Positions 44,981 through 56,707 of a stretch of DNA of 64,000 nucleotides are shown piece after piece. The stretch lies in the NCBI GenBank assembly GCA_933207985.1, contig OW240913.1, positions 266,375,201 through 266,439,200 on the forward strand, written 5' to 3'. A program made the position numbers and the translations under genes. The notes below the pieces were generated by a model. The model saw only the letters and a program-made list of their open reading frames with translations, did no database searches and was not told the origin of the DNA. Source of the DNA: Pelobates cultripes. Its lineage: Eukaryota > Chordata > Amphibia > Anura > Pelobatidae. How positions within the stretch are numbered: position 1 is the first letter of the stretch; every line of letters begins with the position of its first letter.

Positions 44981-45649
44981 GTGTGTATTATATTCTTCAT
45001 GTATGATCCAACTTACTCTTGACATATGTGTGGCATTAATTGCACTTAATATTATAATTACTTATGTTGCGTTTTTTACATATTCCTTAAATGTAAGATT
45101 TTCACTGGTTATTTATTTAATGTGACTTGTCTAACTATGTTAATGCTTAAATGAACCCACTATAGCTCGTGGCCTAGAATTGTCTAACTACCCATGTCTT
45201 ACTGCTCATTTGCGCATTAAAATGAGGTTTACATACAATGTCTTTAATCTGTTGCATTACAGTTTATTCCCCAGAGGTATGTACTGAATGTTACATTCAA
45301 CAAACATTTGAAATGTTGTAAACATTACATTAAGTGTGTTTTTTTTTCTCACATTTAAATTTTTGGACTACACATAGTTTAATTATGGTTTGTGTTGTTA
45401 ATAAAATACGGTTTTATCATTACATATTATTCTTTGGATCAGCTTTTTAATTTCCCTACTAAATGAAGTAGTTGAAGACTAATATAAATATTTGTATTTT
45501 TAGAAACTGTCCATTTTGATTGTAACCCTCCTTTGACTTTTTATCATAGCACACTTCTGTTTTTTTGCTAGTTGTGTCTACTGCTAAAATGGGGCATCTG
45601 AAGCTAGGGAGCAATTGTTTAAGGGCCAGTCTAATCACCACAACCACTT
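44981..45649. other. No recognisable gene
   Basis: AT-rich. Confidence 0.5.
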
Positions 45650-45840
45650 CAGGTCGCTGAGGTGGTTATGATGCAAGAATCATATTCTAAACGGGATCCT
45701 ATAGTGCCAGGAAAACAAACCCGTTTTCCTGGCACTATAGGGTTAATAGGTCCCCTTCAGGCTCCGCCCACGCTCCTCAGTCGGCGGGGGAGACCTAATG
45801 CGCAAAATTGGTGAAATGGTGAAAATCTGACGCTGGAATT
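45650..45840. mobile_element. MITE fragment with CACTATAG hairpin
   Basis: CCTATAGTGCCAGGAAAAC pairs with GTTTTCCTGGCACTATAGG, as at the ends of the 14106 family. GC-rich sequence follows (CGGCGGGGGAG). Confidence 0.6.
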
Positions 45841-46160
45841 TTCAGTGTTGGGCAACCCTCTCAGGCTGTCCGTCAATCAGCCAGAATTCCCTCATCCCAA
45901 CTGCAAAATCAGTTGTGTCCAAATTGTGTTTCTCATGATAGGGGAAGCTAATAATTTCACATCCCTGCTGATTAGTGAGAATTATTGACTTTCCAGCCAT
46001 GTCATTCAAGCATGTGCAAAAGGACAACTGACTTCCCATATGTGGAACACTGCTGAAGCACTTGTGTTGGCTGGTGATCATTGCAATGTGCACTGTGAGC
46101 ACCTTAAAACGTATGCTTAATGTGAACTTTACTGCTAAATATCTTCCAGGAAATTGTGAT

Positions 46161-46358
46161 TGCAGCGTATTATATTGCCCCTGAATTATTTTATTGAATT
46201 GCGTTCTGACATTCAGAAACTGTGTAGCCAACGTTATATAACTTTTTTGTTTTATGTGTTTGCAGCGTATTGTATTGCCCCTGAATTATTTTATTGAATT
46301 GCGTTCTGACATTCAGAAACTGTGTAGCCAACGTTATATAACTTTTTTGTTTTATGTG
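46161..46358. repeat. 100-bp tandem duplication
   Basis: 46161-46260 is repeated directly at 46261-46358. The copies differ by one internal base (TATTATATTG versus TATTGTATTG). They share TGAATTATTTTATTGAATTG and CCAACGTTATATAAC. Very recent. Confidence 0.93.
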
Positions 46359-46700
46359 ACATTTACCAATATTTTCTTATTCTGTTGCTGATATCTATAC
46401 TTACAAATAATGTATATTTTATGTATAGAAAAAGCAGTTGTTTGGTAAAATCTATGTTCCCCGAATTACTTTTCTAGTAATAATATTGCTTGTTATTTAT
46501 TGAACATGGTTGCATTTGTTTGCGAAATGTTTATCTTGATCTTTTGGCGATACACAGTGTTCTTTCTCCAGACCAGCTCACAGCTATTCATCTATAGTTG
46601 CACACTATTAGAACCAACGTGTACCCTAATTTGATCAGCTGTGAGACAGTCATTTGGCATGTCAGTAATTGTAATTGCTCTAGCGTTTTTTTCAAATTCT

Positions 46701-46771
46701 TTAACCCCTTAAGGACACATGACATGTCATGATTCCCTTTTATTCCAGAAGTTAGGTCCTTAAGGGGTTAA
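46701..46771. mobile_element. 71-bp palindromic TTAA MITE
   Basis: TTAACCCCTTAAGGACAC...AGGTCCTTAAGGGGTTAA with a GACATGTC centre; sister copy of 27133-27212. Confidence 0.75.
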
Positions 46772-47653
46772 AACAAATAAATCTTATCAATCTGGGCTAC
46801 AATCTGTTTACAGAACCAAATGTATGATCAGAGTGGACTTGTTATTAACTGATAATACATGATACAAATATGCTCATTTTTTAAGTTTCTGAAATTCCTT
46901 TAATCTTCAGTTCTGTTTTTCTAGCATAAAAATGTAATTCTCTTTTCCGTTTAACACAATTCTCAGTATAGTGAATAAACCCTATAGAGCTATGTAATAA
47001 TTGGGCTTTTTCTCTAAACAGAGAATTGTAGAGATTTTACATGAGAATTGTCCTCTCTTTTGCCTTTGGCCTTTCTCCAGCCGATGCACACTCTGGGAAG
47101 GTTTTCCTTGGCAACTGTTGATGTGCTTAAAATGCAAGCTGACACTATCAATGGCTGTCCATTGCAGGTAATAGTACAGTAGACCTAAAGGAGGGGAATA
47201 TGTTGGGTGCAAGGATACTGACATCTGTGTTAAACTGTTTCAAAAGGTTGGTGCCCAGGTACCCCTGACACCATAACAACGTCATAAAGATTATGTTATT
47301 ATTAGAGTGGGAATGTTCATTTAAATATTTCCTTATCAATTCTGTAGGATTTTCAGTGTTGTCAATAACTACATTTTATTACAGTCAATAAATAAATGTT
47401 ATTACAGTTTCAATATTTACGATATGCTACACTTGTATTTGACTATGTCTTTGCTATTGCCTACATGCACAGAGAGAGCAATAGATGTGGTTTTATAATA
47501 TTATAATGACTACCTTAGCGTGGTTAAGTTGGTGTGTTCCTGGTTCTATTTACCATTTAGAAAATATTCTTTTCTTTCCACACAACAATAAAGAATTGAT
47601 GTGGATTTGACAGAAAGGATTCACACAAGCTTTTAATTACAAATGATACATAT
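46772..47653. other. No recognisable gene
   Basis: AT-rich; short frames only. Confidence 0.5.
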
Positions 47654-48082
47654 TTAAAGGACCACTATAGTGCCAGGAAAACATACTCATTTTCTTTGCA
47701 CTATAGGGTCTCTGGGTCCCCCTCCCGCCGGGCTCTAGGGTGAGGAAGGGGTTAATCACTTACCTTTTCTCCACCGCCGGGCTCTCTCAGTAGCGGGGAC
47801 TCTCCGCCTCCTTTCCCCGTCATCGCTGAATGCGCATGCGCGGCACAAGCCGCGCGCGCATTCAGCCAGTCCACAGGAAAGCATTCTCAGTGAGAAGTGC
47901 GGAAGCGCCTCTAGCGGCTGTCAATGAGACAGCCTTTAGAGGCTGGATTAACCCATAGGTAAACATAGCAGTTTCTCTGAAACTGCTATGTTTACAGCAG
48001 AAAGGGTTAATCCTAGATGGACCTGGCACCCAGAACACTTCATTAAGCTGAAGTGGTCTGGATGCCTATAGTGGTCCTTTAA
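47654..48082 (-). mobile_element. TTAA MITE, 'GGACCACTCTAGGCACCC' family, reverse orientation
   Basis: From TTAAAGGACCACTATAGTGC to CTATAGTGGTCCTTTAA. The order of hairpins is the reverse of 14106-14606, with the GC-rich CATGCGCGGCACAAGCCG part at left and AGCTGAAGTGGTCTGG at right. Confidence 0.8.
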
Positions 48083-48587
48083 AGCACTGTTTGAATTGAG
48101 ATGTTGAAAACGACTGTATTTTTAATGCATGATATAGACAATGCATTCAACAATTACAAGAGAAATTACAATTATGAAAAGATTATCACCATTAAAATTT
48201 GCAAAGCTGCTGCACTTGGACAGGTAAGATGCAGCAGCAGACGACAGACACTCCCATGCCAGGAAGAGGCTCCACCAATCATGAATTATACATTTGGGCC
48301 ATAGATGTGGTTCTTATCCCATAAACACATCTTGGGTTTATGAGATGTGTAGTTCAGTCTCCAACTACAGATCCCTTCATTACATAGGATGAGTGCAACT
48401 GCTAAATAAGCCCTTTGGCAGTTTTGTGAGATATACGTTGTTTTCCTGAGCCACCAACAGCGTAGGCATATGGCTAGAACAGAATAAAGACTCAAACTAT
48501 ATGCTCAACTCACGACTCATGATCCAGGGAACAGTCTTTTATAGCTGTAAATCTTTTTACCAATTACTGCAGTAAAAAACGTTATAG
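48083..48587. other. No recognisable gene
   Basis: No domain in the short frames at 48101-48304 (plus) or 48286-48495 (minus). Confidence 0.5.
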
Positions 48588-48595
48588 TTCTAGAT

Positions 48596-48728
48596 CAGGG
48601 CTAGGCAACTTTTGGCACTCCAGATGTTGTGCCGAAGGTTGCGTAACCCTGCCATCATTATGGCTGTAAGAGTATTATTGGGAGATTTAGATCACAAAAC
48701 CTGGCGTGCTGAAGATTGCCTACCCCTG
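48596..48728. mobile_element. Short hAT-type MITE
   Basis: 133 bp with inverted ends CAGGGCTAGGCAACTTTTGG and GATTGCCTACCCCTG. It is flanked by TTCTAGAT (48588-48595) and TTCTAGAG (48729-48736), an 8-bp duplication with one change. Confidence 0.7.
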
Positions 48729-49010
48729 TTCTAGAGTAATCCTGGAAACAATCAACTTTTATTTTTGTGAGTGCATGTTTTCCTAGGGAGCATTTTGATA
48801 TTATTTCATATGAAATGATACATTTTAATTAAGCAGTTGAATAGGCTGTGACATTGGTATTTTGAAAAAATAGATCGCTGTTTGTTGTCTCCTCTTATCT
48901 TGATTGCAGTGTGCGAAACACAGCTTGGGAACAATACAGGAAATAAACAACGTCATTGGAGGGAGTAGGGTGGTTTTCAACAGGAAATAGGTCTGATATA
49001 AGAATAGTGT

Positions 49011-49565
49011 TTAAAGGAACACTATAGTCACCTAAATTAGTTTAGCTAAATAAAGCAGTTTTAGTGTATAGATCATTCCCCTGCAATTTCACTGCTCAAT
49101 TCACTGTCATTTAGGAGTTAAATCACGTTGTTTCTGTTTATGCAGCCCTAGCCACACCTCCCCTGGCTATGATTGACAGAGCCTGCATGAAAAAAAAAAC
49201 TGGTTTCACTTTCAAACAGATGTAATTTACCTTAAATAATTGTATCTCAATCTCTAAATTGAAGTTTAATCACATACAGGAGGCTCTTGCAGGGTCTGGC
49301 AAGCTATTAACATAGCAGGGGATAAGAAAATCTTAATTAAACAGAACTTGCAATAAAGAAAGCCTAAATAGGGGTCTTTTTACAGGAAGTGTTTATGGAA
49401 GGCTGTGCAAGTCACATGCAGGGAGGTGTGACTAGAGTTCATAAACAAAGGGATTTAACTCCTAAATGGCAGAGGATTGAGCAGTGAGGCTGCAGGAGCA
49501 TGTTCTATGCACCAAAACTGCTTCATTAAGCTAAAGTTGTTCAGGTGACTATAGTGTCCCTTTAA
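49011..49565. mobile_element. TTAA MITE with long inverted arms, complete
   Basis: 555 bp from TTAAAGGAACACTATAGTCA to TGACTATAGTGTCCCTTTAA. The arms pair for over 100 bp (GCATGTTCTATGCACC against GTGTATAGATCATTCC; TAGGAGTTAAATC against GATTTAACTCCTA) and further inward around CACACCTCCC/GGGAGGTGTG. Non-coding; T2-like ends. Confidence 0.85.
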
Positions 49566-50128
49566 AACATGAGCAGGGTGCTTGGTATATAATAAGCACT
49601 GGTGTAAGGAATACCATCTTTTCTAGTTCTTAGAGCGGACAAAGTGACCACATCAAAAGAGATACCATGAAATATATATGCAAGTTTCACAACATTCTAC
49701 ATAAGAAATAAGATAACATGTTTGTTTTATAGTAACTTCAAAAAACAAGAACGTACACTATTTTTTGTTCATTTTACATTTAACATCCTTTGCTATCCCC
49801 TCACCCACAGTCATTAGGTGTAACTATTGATATTCAAGCAATTGAATTAAATATGATTTTAATGTGCGCAACGTGATTTTAATGTTTATATGAAATCCCC
49901 CATTAAAAACCTGTTGATTTAAGCTTACTCGCAGAATCTTACAAAGTACCCGATTTAAATTTACACAGATGCATGAGTTTCACTGAATCAGCAGTCTCAT
50001 GCTTCTAAGGTTTACCCAAACTTTTCACAGCTCCCACTCCTCTCTTACCAATTAACCAGACATGTCTGTCGCTTGCTTATGTTTTCAGGATAAAGTCTAT
50101 GTTTTCAGAATAAAATACTGTCACTTAC
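49566..50128. other. No recognisable gene
   Basis: AT-rich. Confidence 0.5.
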
Positions 50129-52642
50129 TTAAAAGGATACGCCAGACTCCCATAGCAGTTTATGTTTCTGGTCTGGTTTTGTGTGAATAGTGCATACTCC
50201 TTTTCACTTAACAAAAAGTGCATAAATCAATAGAAACGTGCACTTTTATAGCTGTCAGTCAGACAACTGGTCTTGTTACTTCCTGGGCAGCAATTGCTCA
50301 GAGCACTTGCCTTGCAAAGTCTTCTCATTGAGCTGCATTGGGAAGTCTGAGATTGGACAGCCACATAAAGTCTGGGCGAGGTTAGAAGGGGAGGGCTTAC
50401 AAAGGCTGCAGTCAAGAGATCAGCAGCTTTTACAAGCTCTTTCGAGCTTTAACCCCTTAAGGACTGGACTGTTTTTGCGATGTTGTACATTTGCGACCAG
50501 GCATATTTTTACACTTTTGTGGTGTTTGTGTTTGGCTGTAATTTTTCGCTTTCTCATTTACTGTTCCCATACAAATTATATATTGTTTTTTTCAGGACAA
50601 AAGGGGCTTTCTTTACATACCATTATTTATATAATCTTATGTATTTTAATTTAAAAAAAATAAAAAAATATGATGAAAAATTGAAAAAAATACATGTTTT
50701 TTTACTTTTACTTGAAAAATCTTTTACTCATCTACAAAAGCGAATGAAAAAAACTGCTAAATAGATTCAAAATTTTGTCCTGAGTTTAAAAATACCCAGT
50801 GTTTACGTGCTTTTTTGCTTTTTTTGCATGTTATAGGGCTATAGGTACAAGTAGGATATTGCGGTTTCAAAACATACATTTTTAAAATTTATCAATAGTG
50901 ACATTGTAACACTATTATCTGTCATAAATCTCTGAATAACACCCCACATGTACATATTTTTTTTAAAGTAGACAACCCAGGGTATTCAATATGGGGTATG
51001 TCCAGTCTTTTTTAGTAGCCACTTAGTCGAAAACACTGGCCAAAGTAAGCATTCATATTTGTTTGTGTGTGAAAAAAGTAAAAAAACTAAATTGAACGCT
51101 AATTTTGGCCAGTGTTTGTGACCAAGTGGTTACTAAAAAAGACTGGACATACCCCATTTGCAATACCTTGGGTTGTCTTCTTTTGCAAATGGTATGCCAT
51201 CATGGGGGTAATTCTCATTCCTGGGCTACCATACGCTCTCAAAGGCAACGTAACCAACCTGGCCATTTTCAGTGTAAAAATATTTGACCCATATATTTGA
51301 CCTTGTAACTTTCAAAAATGCTATAAAACCTGTACATGGGGGGTACTGTTTTACTCGGGAGACATCGCTGAACACAAATATTAGTGTTTAAAAACTGGAA
51401 AACGTATCACAACAATTATATCATCAGTAAAAGTGCTGTTTGTGTGTGAAAAATGCAAAAAAAGTAACTTTCACTGACAATATCATCACTGTGATATGTT
51501 TTACTGTTTTGAATCACTAATATTTGTGTTCAGCGAAGTCTCCCGAGTAAAACAGTACCCCCATGTACAGGTTTTAGGGTGTCGTAGAACGTTACAGGGT
51601 AAAATACAGTGCTAGCAAATTAAATTCTCTGGAATTTCGGCCTGGGTTGGCAGGCAGGTCCCTCAAATTGCAATCAATAAAATTACTGAATTATGTAAAA
51701 TATTACATAAATACGCACGTAGAATTTAAATATATATGCATATTTATATATTTGAAGTCTACGTGTATATTTATATAATTATTTATGTAATTTTGTATAT
51801 GGACATATGTATATTTCGTATTTTTATTTATTTATATATACATAGCTATATATACAAATTCATTCTAAATGTATTTTGATATAAATATATATATATTAAT
51901 TTTAAAATACAGTTAGAATAAAATTTCATATAGATATATAATTTTTTAAAATTTTTATTATTATTGAAAAATTTTTTATTTAATTTAAATTACTTATTTA
52001 TATTTTATAATAATATATATATATATACAGTATATATAGTTATTATATATATTATATATATATACGTGTGTAATTTAATTATAACTGTATTTTTATATTA
52101 ATATAAGTACATATTAATATAAAAATACACTTAGTATGGCATTATATATATATATATATATATATATGATATATAGACATATATTATATACATATAATAT
52201 ATGTCTATATATCATATATACACATATATAATTATTATTATTTTTTTTTATTAACATTAACTTTATTTTTTTATTATTTTTTTTACACTAGCAGGGAGAC
52301 TGCCTGTCAGCACAGGCAGTCCCCCTGCAGGCAGACACATGGCCACAGGGGTCCTAATTCAGTGTGGGGAGACTGTCTGGGCTGCAGGCAGTCTCCCCAC
52401 ACTGGGAGCAACGCTGATCGCCGCCGGGGGAACGACGGCGATCAGGTAAGTAACTCAGACCGTTAGGACGGTTCAGGACCGTCATCGGTCTGCAAGGCAA
52501 AAATGCCGATGACGGTCCTGAACCGTCCTCGGTCGTGAAGGGGTTAAATAAAATGCATTATTAAATTCATGCATGTTTTCATTCAGGTTTTATCTTAACA
52601 GTGATTTTTATTTTTTTGTATTTGGCAGTAGAGTGTTCCTAA
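50129..52642. mobile_element. MITE split by a nested 2.1-kb TTAA element
   Basis: The left half (50129-50448) has TTAAAAGGATACGCC, AAGTCTTCTCATTGAGCTGC and TTTTACAAGCTC. The right half (52548-52642) has GCATGTTTTCATTC, AACAGTGATTTTTATTT and GGCAGTAGAGTGTTCC. Joined in order, they follow the MITE at 21955-22260 (reverse complement). Confidence 0.7.
50449..52547 (+). mobile_element. 2.1-kb multi-hairpin TTAA element, non-coding
   Basis: It runs from TTAACCCCTTAAGGACTGG to GTCGTGAAGGGGTTAA with TTAA at both ends. Large inverted repeats follow one another: about 50990-51060 with 51095-51165 (TGTCCAGTCTTTTTTAGTA and complement), and about 51340-51420 with 51490-51560 (ACTGTTTTACTCGGGAGAC and complement). 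An AT palindrome zone lies at 51720-52240. GC-rich hairpins lie at 52295-52400 (GGAGACTGCC/GGCAGTCTCC) and 52470-52535 (GGTTCAGGACCGTCATCGG and complement). No transposase is encoded. Fragments of the family are at 15604, 54480 and 57615. Confidence 0.75.
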
Positions 52643-52850
52643 GTATTACTGGTGCTGATATTCACCATCCAGTGTTTTAGTATAGAGTTTATTCACTAAA
52701 CTCTGAATTGTAGCAAACTGAAATCCAAATGGCAACATTTAGGTATATTTAAATGATTGGGGGGGAAGGGGGGAAATCTCCATTTTTTGATATAGTCACT
52801 GCTTGCCTACATTATCTATTAAGTTTCCACTACACTACAATAGAACCCAG

Positions 52851-53187
52851 TGGCGGTTGGTGAAGTTTTAAGATGGTGGGGAGCCAGACTCCTCCCACAG
52901 AATTTAACACCTTCCTGAGCAGTACAGAAATACTCATACAATACAGAGAGATAAGCATAATACAGAGATACTTATACAATAAAGCTGGGCACAATGTAAA
53001 AATCTCTATAGAATACACATAGCTGAGTACAATACAGAGATAACCATACCACAAATGGATATAGTTATAATACGTAGAGCGGGGCACAAAATACAGAGCT
53101 GGGTAATACTGAGATACCCATACAGCAGGTCAAACTGAGTAAAATATAGATAAATAACACACACAGCTGGGCACAATAAGGAGAGAC
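52851..53187. repeat. Degenerate AATACAGAGATACYCATAC minisatellite
   Basis: Roughly 20-bp units such as AATACAGAGATACTTATAC and AATACAGAGATAACCATAC with interspersed AGCTGGGCACAAT. The block resumes at about 53665-53700 after the hAT insertion. It starts CAGTGGCGGTTGG, possibly the end of another hAT-like element. Confidence 0.6.
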
Positions 53188-53620
53188 CATAGGCGTGCAC
53201 AGCCTATTGTATAAGGGTGTGCACCCTAAAACAGACACACACGCCATGTGTGTGTGTGTATATATATATATATACATACACATACACACACATATACTGC
53301 TGTGTGTGTGTGTGTGTGAGGGCGCTGTGTGTGTAAGGGTGCTGTGTGTGAAGGCCTGCTGGGCTAGAGTTCACTCTCACGAGATCTGAGCGTTGCCGAG
53401 GCAACACTCAGATCTTGCGAGAGGTACCCGGCGGAGCTGCTGGCAAGAGCTCCCCGGGTCCTCTCCTGCCTGTGGGTCGGTGAGGGGAGGCTTAGAGCAG
53501 AGCCGGCTCGGATAGCATGAGCCGACAGGGTGGATCCTGAGATCTCCCCTGCCGGTCTCACACCATAGGCAATTAGGGTGTGCCCAGGCACACCCGGCAC
53601 ACCCCGTGCGCACGCCTGTG
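53188..53620. mobile_element. hAT-type non-autonomous element with perfect 8-bp TSD
   Basis: 433 bp flanked by GGAGAGAC (53180-53187 and 53621-53628). The inverted ends are CATAGGCGTGCACA and TGCGCACGCCTGTG. The interior has a (TG)n/(TA)n block and a GC-rich centre with an imperfect inverted pair near 53375-53420 (GAGATCTGAGCGTTGCC / GGCAACACTCAGATC). No transposase. Confidence 0.87.
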
Positions 53621-53628
53621 GGAGAGAC

Positions 53629-54075
53629 TCTACCCCATACAACCAGGCTCACTGTAAATGATTACACAGAACTGCAATACAGAGATGTCCATAGAGTACA
53701 TGCCTGTAACATGCTTTTGCTCTCTAGTCCTCTCTTAGCTCTCCTTTACTATGATATCATCTTCAGTAGGGCTCCTGCTATGATAACTTTGGCTTTCTAT
53801 TAAATAATGCTGCTTGGCAGGGGCTGCTGCTGTGCTCTCACTGTCTTACTTTCAATATATCTTCTTGCTTTCCGCTCCTATGGGCACTTTAGCCTCCCCC
53901 TCTGCTAACATCCAATCAGTGGCGTACACATGACCCATGGGGCACCGGTGCGAAAATTGATCCGTGGGCCCCCCGCGCTTACTCGGCGCTGGTCGGGGCC
54001 GCAACACATGGCGGCGGGCACCTGGTCGCAGGGGTTGCAGGGCTACGACCCCGCGACCGCGGTATGCACACACAC
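53629..54075. other. No gene; GC-rich hAT-like scrap
   Basis: 53922-54075 starts CAGTGGCGTACACATGAC and is GC-rich, resembling the end of a hAT-like element. The other end is missing, perhaps because of the MITE insertion at 54076. Confidence 0.4.
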
Positions 54076-54320
54076 TTAAAGGACCACTACAGACACCCAG
54101 ATCACATCAGCTCAATGAAGTGGTCTGGGTGCCAGGTCCCTCTAGTTTTAACCCTGCAGCTGAAAACATAGCGGTTTCAGAGAAACGGCTATGTTTCACT
54201 GAGGGTTAATCCAGCCTCTGGTGGCTGTCTCATTGACAGCTGCTAGAGGAGCTTCTGTGATTCTCACTGTGAAAATCACAGTGAGAAGACACTGACTCTG
54301 AGCTGTCAGACATTTCCCCA
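54076..54320 (+). mobile_element. TTAA MITE, 14106 family, right half missing
   Basis: TTAAAGGACCACTACAGACA...GAAGTGGTCTGGG, a CAGAGAAACGG-type hairpin and CACTGTG/CACAGTG as in the complete copies. It stops before the GC-rich part. Confidence 0.75.
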
Positions 54321-54689
54321 AGCTGCTAAAAAGTAAAAAAAAAAAGAAATTTTAATATATTATACATATAGTTAAAGCATTTTATATTTTATACATATAT
54401 AATGCATATATATGATTTCATTATAACTACACATATATCTCGAAATACACTTATAATGAAATCATATATATGATTTCATATATATGATTGCATTCATTTG
54501 GGGGGGGAAAACATGTTAACATTGGGCATTTATAAACTCAGGTCAAAATTTTGAAACTATGTAGCATGGGTGTTTTTTGGCGGTTGTAGATGTGTAACAG
54601 ATTTTGGGAGTCAGAGTTAGAAAAAGTTTAAAAATGTTATAGTAAATTATATGATATGATGAAAATAATGTATTTGCAGTGCAACCCAC
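54321..54689 (-). mobile_element. Fragment of the large TTAA element family
   Basis: Read on the minus strand, TCAAAATTTTGACCTGAGTTT at about 54530-54555 matches the 50765 region of the 2.1-kb element. AT palindromes (ATATATGATTTCAT) surround it. Boundaries are uncertain. Confidence 0.45.
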
Positions 54690-54770
54690 AAAAAGGTAAT
54701 TAAAAAATAACTTTTAATAAATTCCTTCTAAAAAATCATCAATACTTAAATGAATATGTAATGACTGTCC

Positions 54771-54951
54771 CTCAAAAAATAATACATACAATAAAAAACA
54801 GGGGGAGGAAGGAGAATGAAAATAAAACAAATCACTAGGTTATTAACAGAGACAGAAAAAGAAAAAAAGAAAGGGGGTTACCTAAAGTGTCTTCAAGACA
54901 ATCATGTCTATAGTAACAAGAAAAAGGAAAGTCTTAAATCTGTCTCACAAT
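54771..54951 (-). repeat. Left inverted segment of Penelope-like element
   Basis: Reverse complement of 57019-57200 with almost no differences: GGGGGTTACCTAAAGTGTC, CTATAGTAACAAGAAAAAGG and AAGTCTTAAATCTGTCTCAC all find their complement at right. Confidence 0.9.
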
Positions 54952-55003
54952 CTGTCTTACAATCTTTAGTACAAAAAGCTCTGACAGATCTCTGACAGAT
55001 AAT

Positions 55004-56062
55004 GTGATTACTCAGAATGAATTTAGGTTTATTGTCTCTCAGTCTAACATTACTATAGCCACCTTTTACTGTCTCCCTAAAATACATAAAGATTCCCCAA
55101 ATCCCCCCGGCAGGCCAATTGTATCGGGAAATCATTGCGTAACTGAGAGAGCCAGCCAATTTTTAGACAAGTTGTTACAGCCCCTGGTGTCAGGTTTAAA
55201 ATCATACATACGGGACACGAAACAGACACTTCTTGCCCTGGAACATCTCACGGTGCCCCCCTACACATCCCTGGCGAGTTTGGACGTAGTGGCATTGTAT
55301 AACAATATTCCACACGACAAGGGCTTAGCAGCGGTAGCCTACTTTTTGGAAAAAGCGAAAACTTTCAATATACAGGAACAGGAGTTCATCCTGCATTTAT
55401 TACAATATGTACTTACTCACAACTATTTTACATTCAATGGCAAATATTTTTTACAACTACGGGGCACTGCGATGGGCTCGTCGTGTGCTCCCAGCTACGC
55501 CAATCTCTTTTTGGGTTGGTGGGAAGAAACCATAGTGTTTACTAGTACTTACGCTATGTACACTCCGTCCATTTTTAAATGGTTTCGTTATATTGACGAT
55601 GTGCTAATTTTCTGGTTAGGCTCTTTTTCATTATTTGAGGATTGGGTTGATGCTTTGAATATCAACCAAATTAATCTCAAACTTACTCATGTTATTCATG
55701 AGAGTCATTTGGTCTTTTTGGATCTCACTATTGCTCTGTCAGAGGATGGAACTGTATCCACCTCACTATACAGAAAACCGACAGCTATGAATAGTCTGTT
55801 GCATTGGGACAGTTTCCATCCTTTTCATATAAAGGCCAATATACCATACGGTCAATACCTTAGGGTCAAAAGAAACTGTTCCAATCCAGAAGACTTTGAA
55901 AGAGAAGCTAAAATTCTCAGACAGAGATTCAAAAGTTTAGGATATCCTAATCGGATCCTTAAGAAAGCTTATCAAAGAACAAAAATGGTTGATAGATCTG
56001 AGAGCCTACACAAATCTCCAATGACCACTCAATCCACTACTAGGGTCACTAGTACATCCTGA
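55004..56062 (+). CDS. Penelope-like reverse transcriptase core (352 aa), partial
   Basis: An uninterrupted RT frame. It has TIATFYCLPKIHK and PPGRPIVSGN (fingers), SLASLDVVALYNNIPHDKGL (motif A Asp), LRGTAMGSSCAPSYANLFLG (motif B) and FRYIDDVLIFWLGS (YIDD catalytic Asp pair). The thumb segment is FLDLTIALSEDGTVSTSLYR..KPTAMNSLLHWDSFHP, followed by YGQYLRVKRNCSNPEDFERE. Compared with the copy at 38060-40366 it lacks the N-terminal PTPN and KQSDKGG segments. It ends soon after DRSES, so the zinc-binding linker and GIY-YIG domain are missing. The stop at 56060-56062 follows a short unrelated Ser/Thr-rich tail. The RT core is intact, but the protein is truncated at both ends. The first in-frame ATG is used as the start; the true N-terminus is lost. 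Confidence 0.87.
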   Translation: MITQNEFRFIVSQSNITIATFYCLPKIHKDSPNPPGRPIVSGNHCVTERASQFLDKLLQPLVSGLKSYIRDTKQTLLALEHLTVPPYTSLASLDVVALYNNIPHDKGLAAVAYFLEKAKTFNIQEQEFILHLLQYVLTHNYFTFNGKYFLQLRGTAMGSSCAPSYANLFLGWWEETIVFTSTYAMYTPSIFKWFRYIDDVLIFWLGSFSLFEDWVDALNINQINLKLTHVIHESHLVFLDLTIALSEDGTVSTSLYRKPTAMNSLLHWDSFHPFHIKANIPYGQYLRVKRNCSNPEDFEREAKILRQRFKSLGYPNRILKKAYQRTKMVDRSESLHKSPMTTQSTTRVTSTS

Positions 56063-56639
56063 GTTGTCACTTTCTAACTTTTATGAACATCTTTATTTAT
56101 TTATGTGGTGGATTATGTTCTCCCATTACTCTCTTTACTACTGGGGAATTTAATTGACCTGTATTACTTTGACATTATTTATTTTCCAGTATTAAGGATC
56201 AATTTTCTTTAGCTTGCCTTTATTATACATTCAAGCTTTAAGAGCAATTCCCACATATCCAATTTTTTAATTTTTTAATATTATTATTTTTTCTTGCTTC
56301 ATAATTCCATTATACATTTATAAGCCTGGTTCTATTATGAACTTTAGCTCCAATGAGCCATCTTCACATATTTAATTTTTTGCCTTACAATTTTTCAAAC
56401 ATGTATTGCTATCACTTAGTTTTGATATGTGACCATTGCTTAGGAATGATGTATATCCTTACCTCACGCCTACTTATTAAGCAGGTACTTGTTTTACATT
56501 ATTATCTACTCCAATTAGTCCATTCAATAATATTTATATTTTATATTGATTCTTCTCTTTCTATTTATTTTCCGTGCCGGTTTCCCCTGCGATCGCGGGG
56601 TAACCGGCTTCGGCATCTGACTCCGCCCCCACATTTGTG

Positions 56640-56687
56640 ATTGGTCCGGACATTGACCAATCCGAGAGGAGGGCGGGCTATTTAAAT
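56640..56687 (+). promoter_or_regulatory. Candidate promoter: ATTGG, CCAAT, ATTTAAAT
   Basis: ATTGG at 56640-56644, CCAAT at 56657-56661 and ATTTAAAT at 56680-56687 lie in GC-rich DNA just upstream of the hammerhead-like motif. The order is the same as in the minus-strand element (37715-37663). A start site about 25-30 nt after the TATA-like box would fall at the ribozyme. Confidence 0.5.
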
Positions 56688-56707
56688 GACGGCCGGCGTG
56701 TTGCTCG

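Noticed and set aside
45842..46231. 129-aa open frame on the minus strand
   Set aside because: No recognised motif, and its N-terminal part is shared with the tandem duplication; chance ORF most likely.
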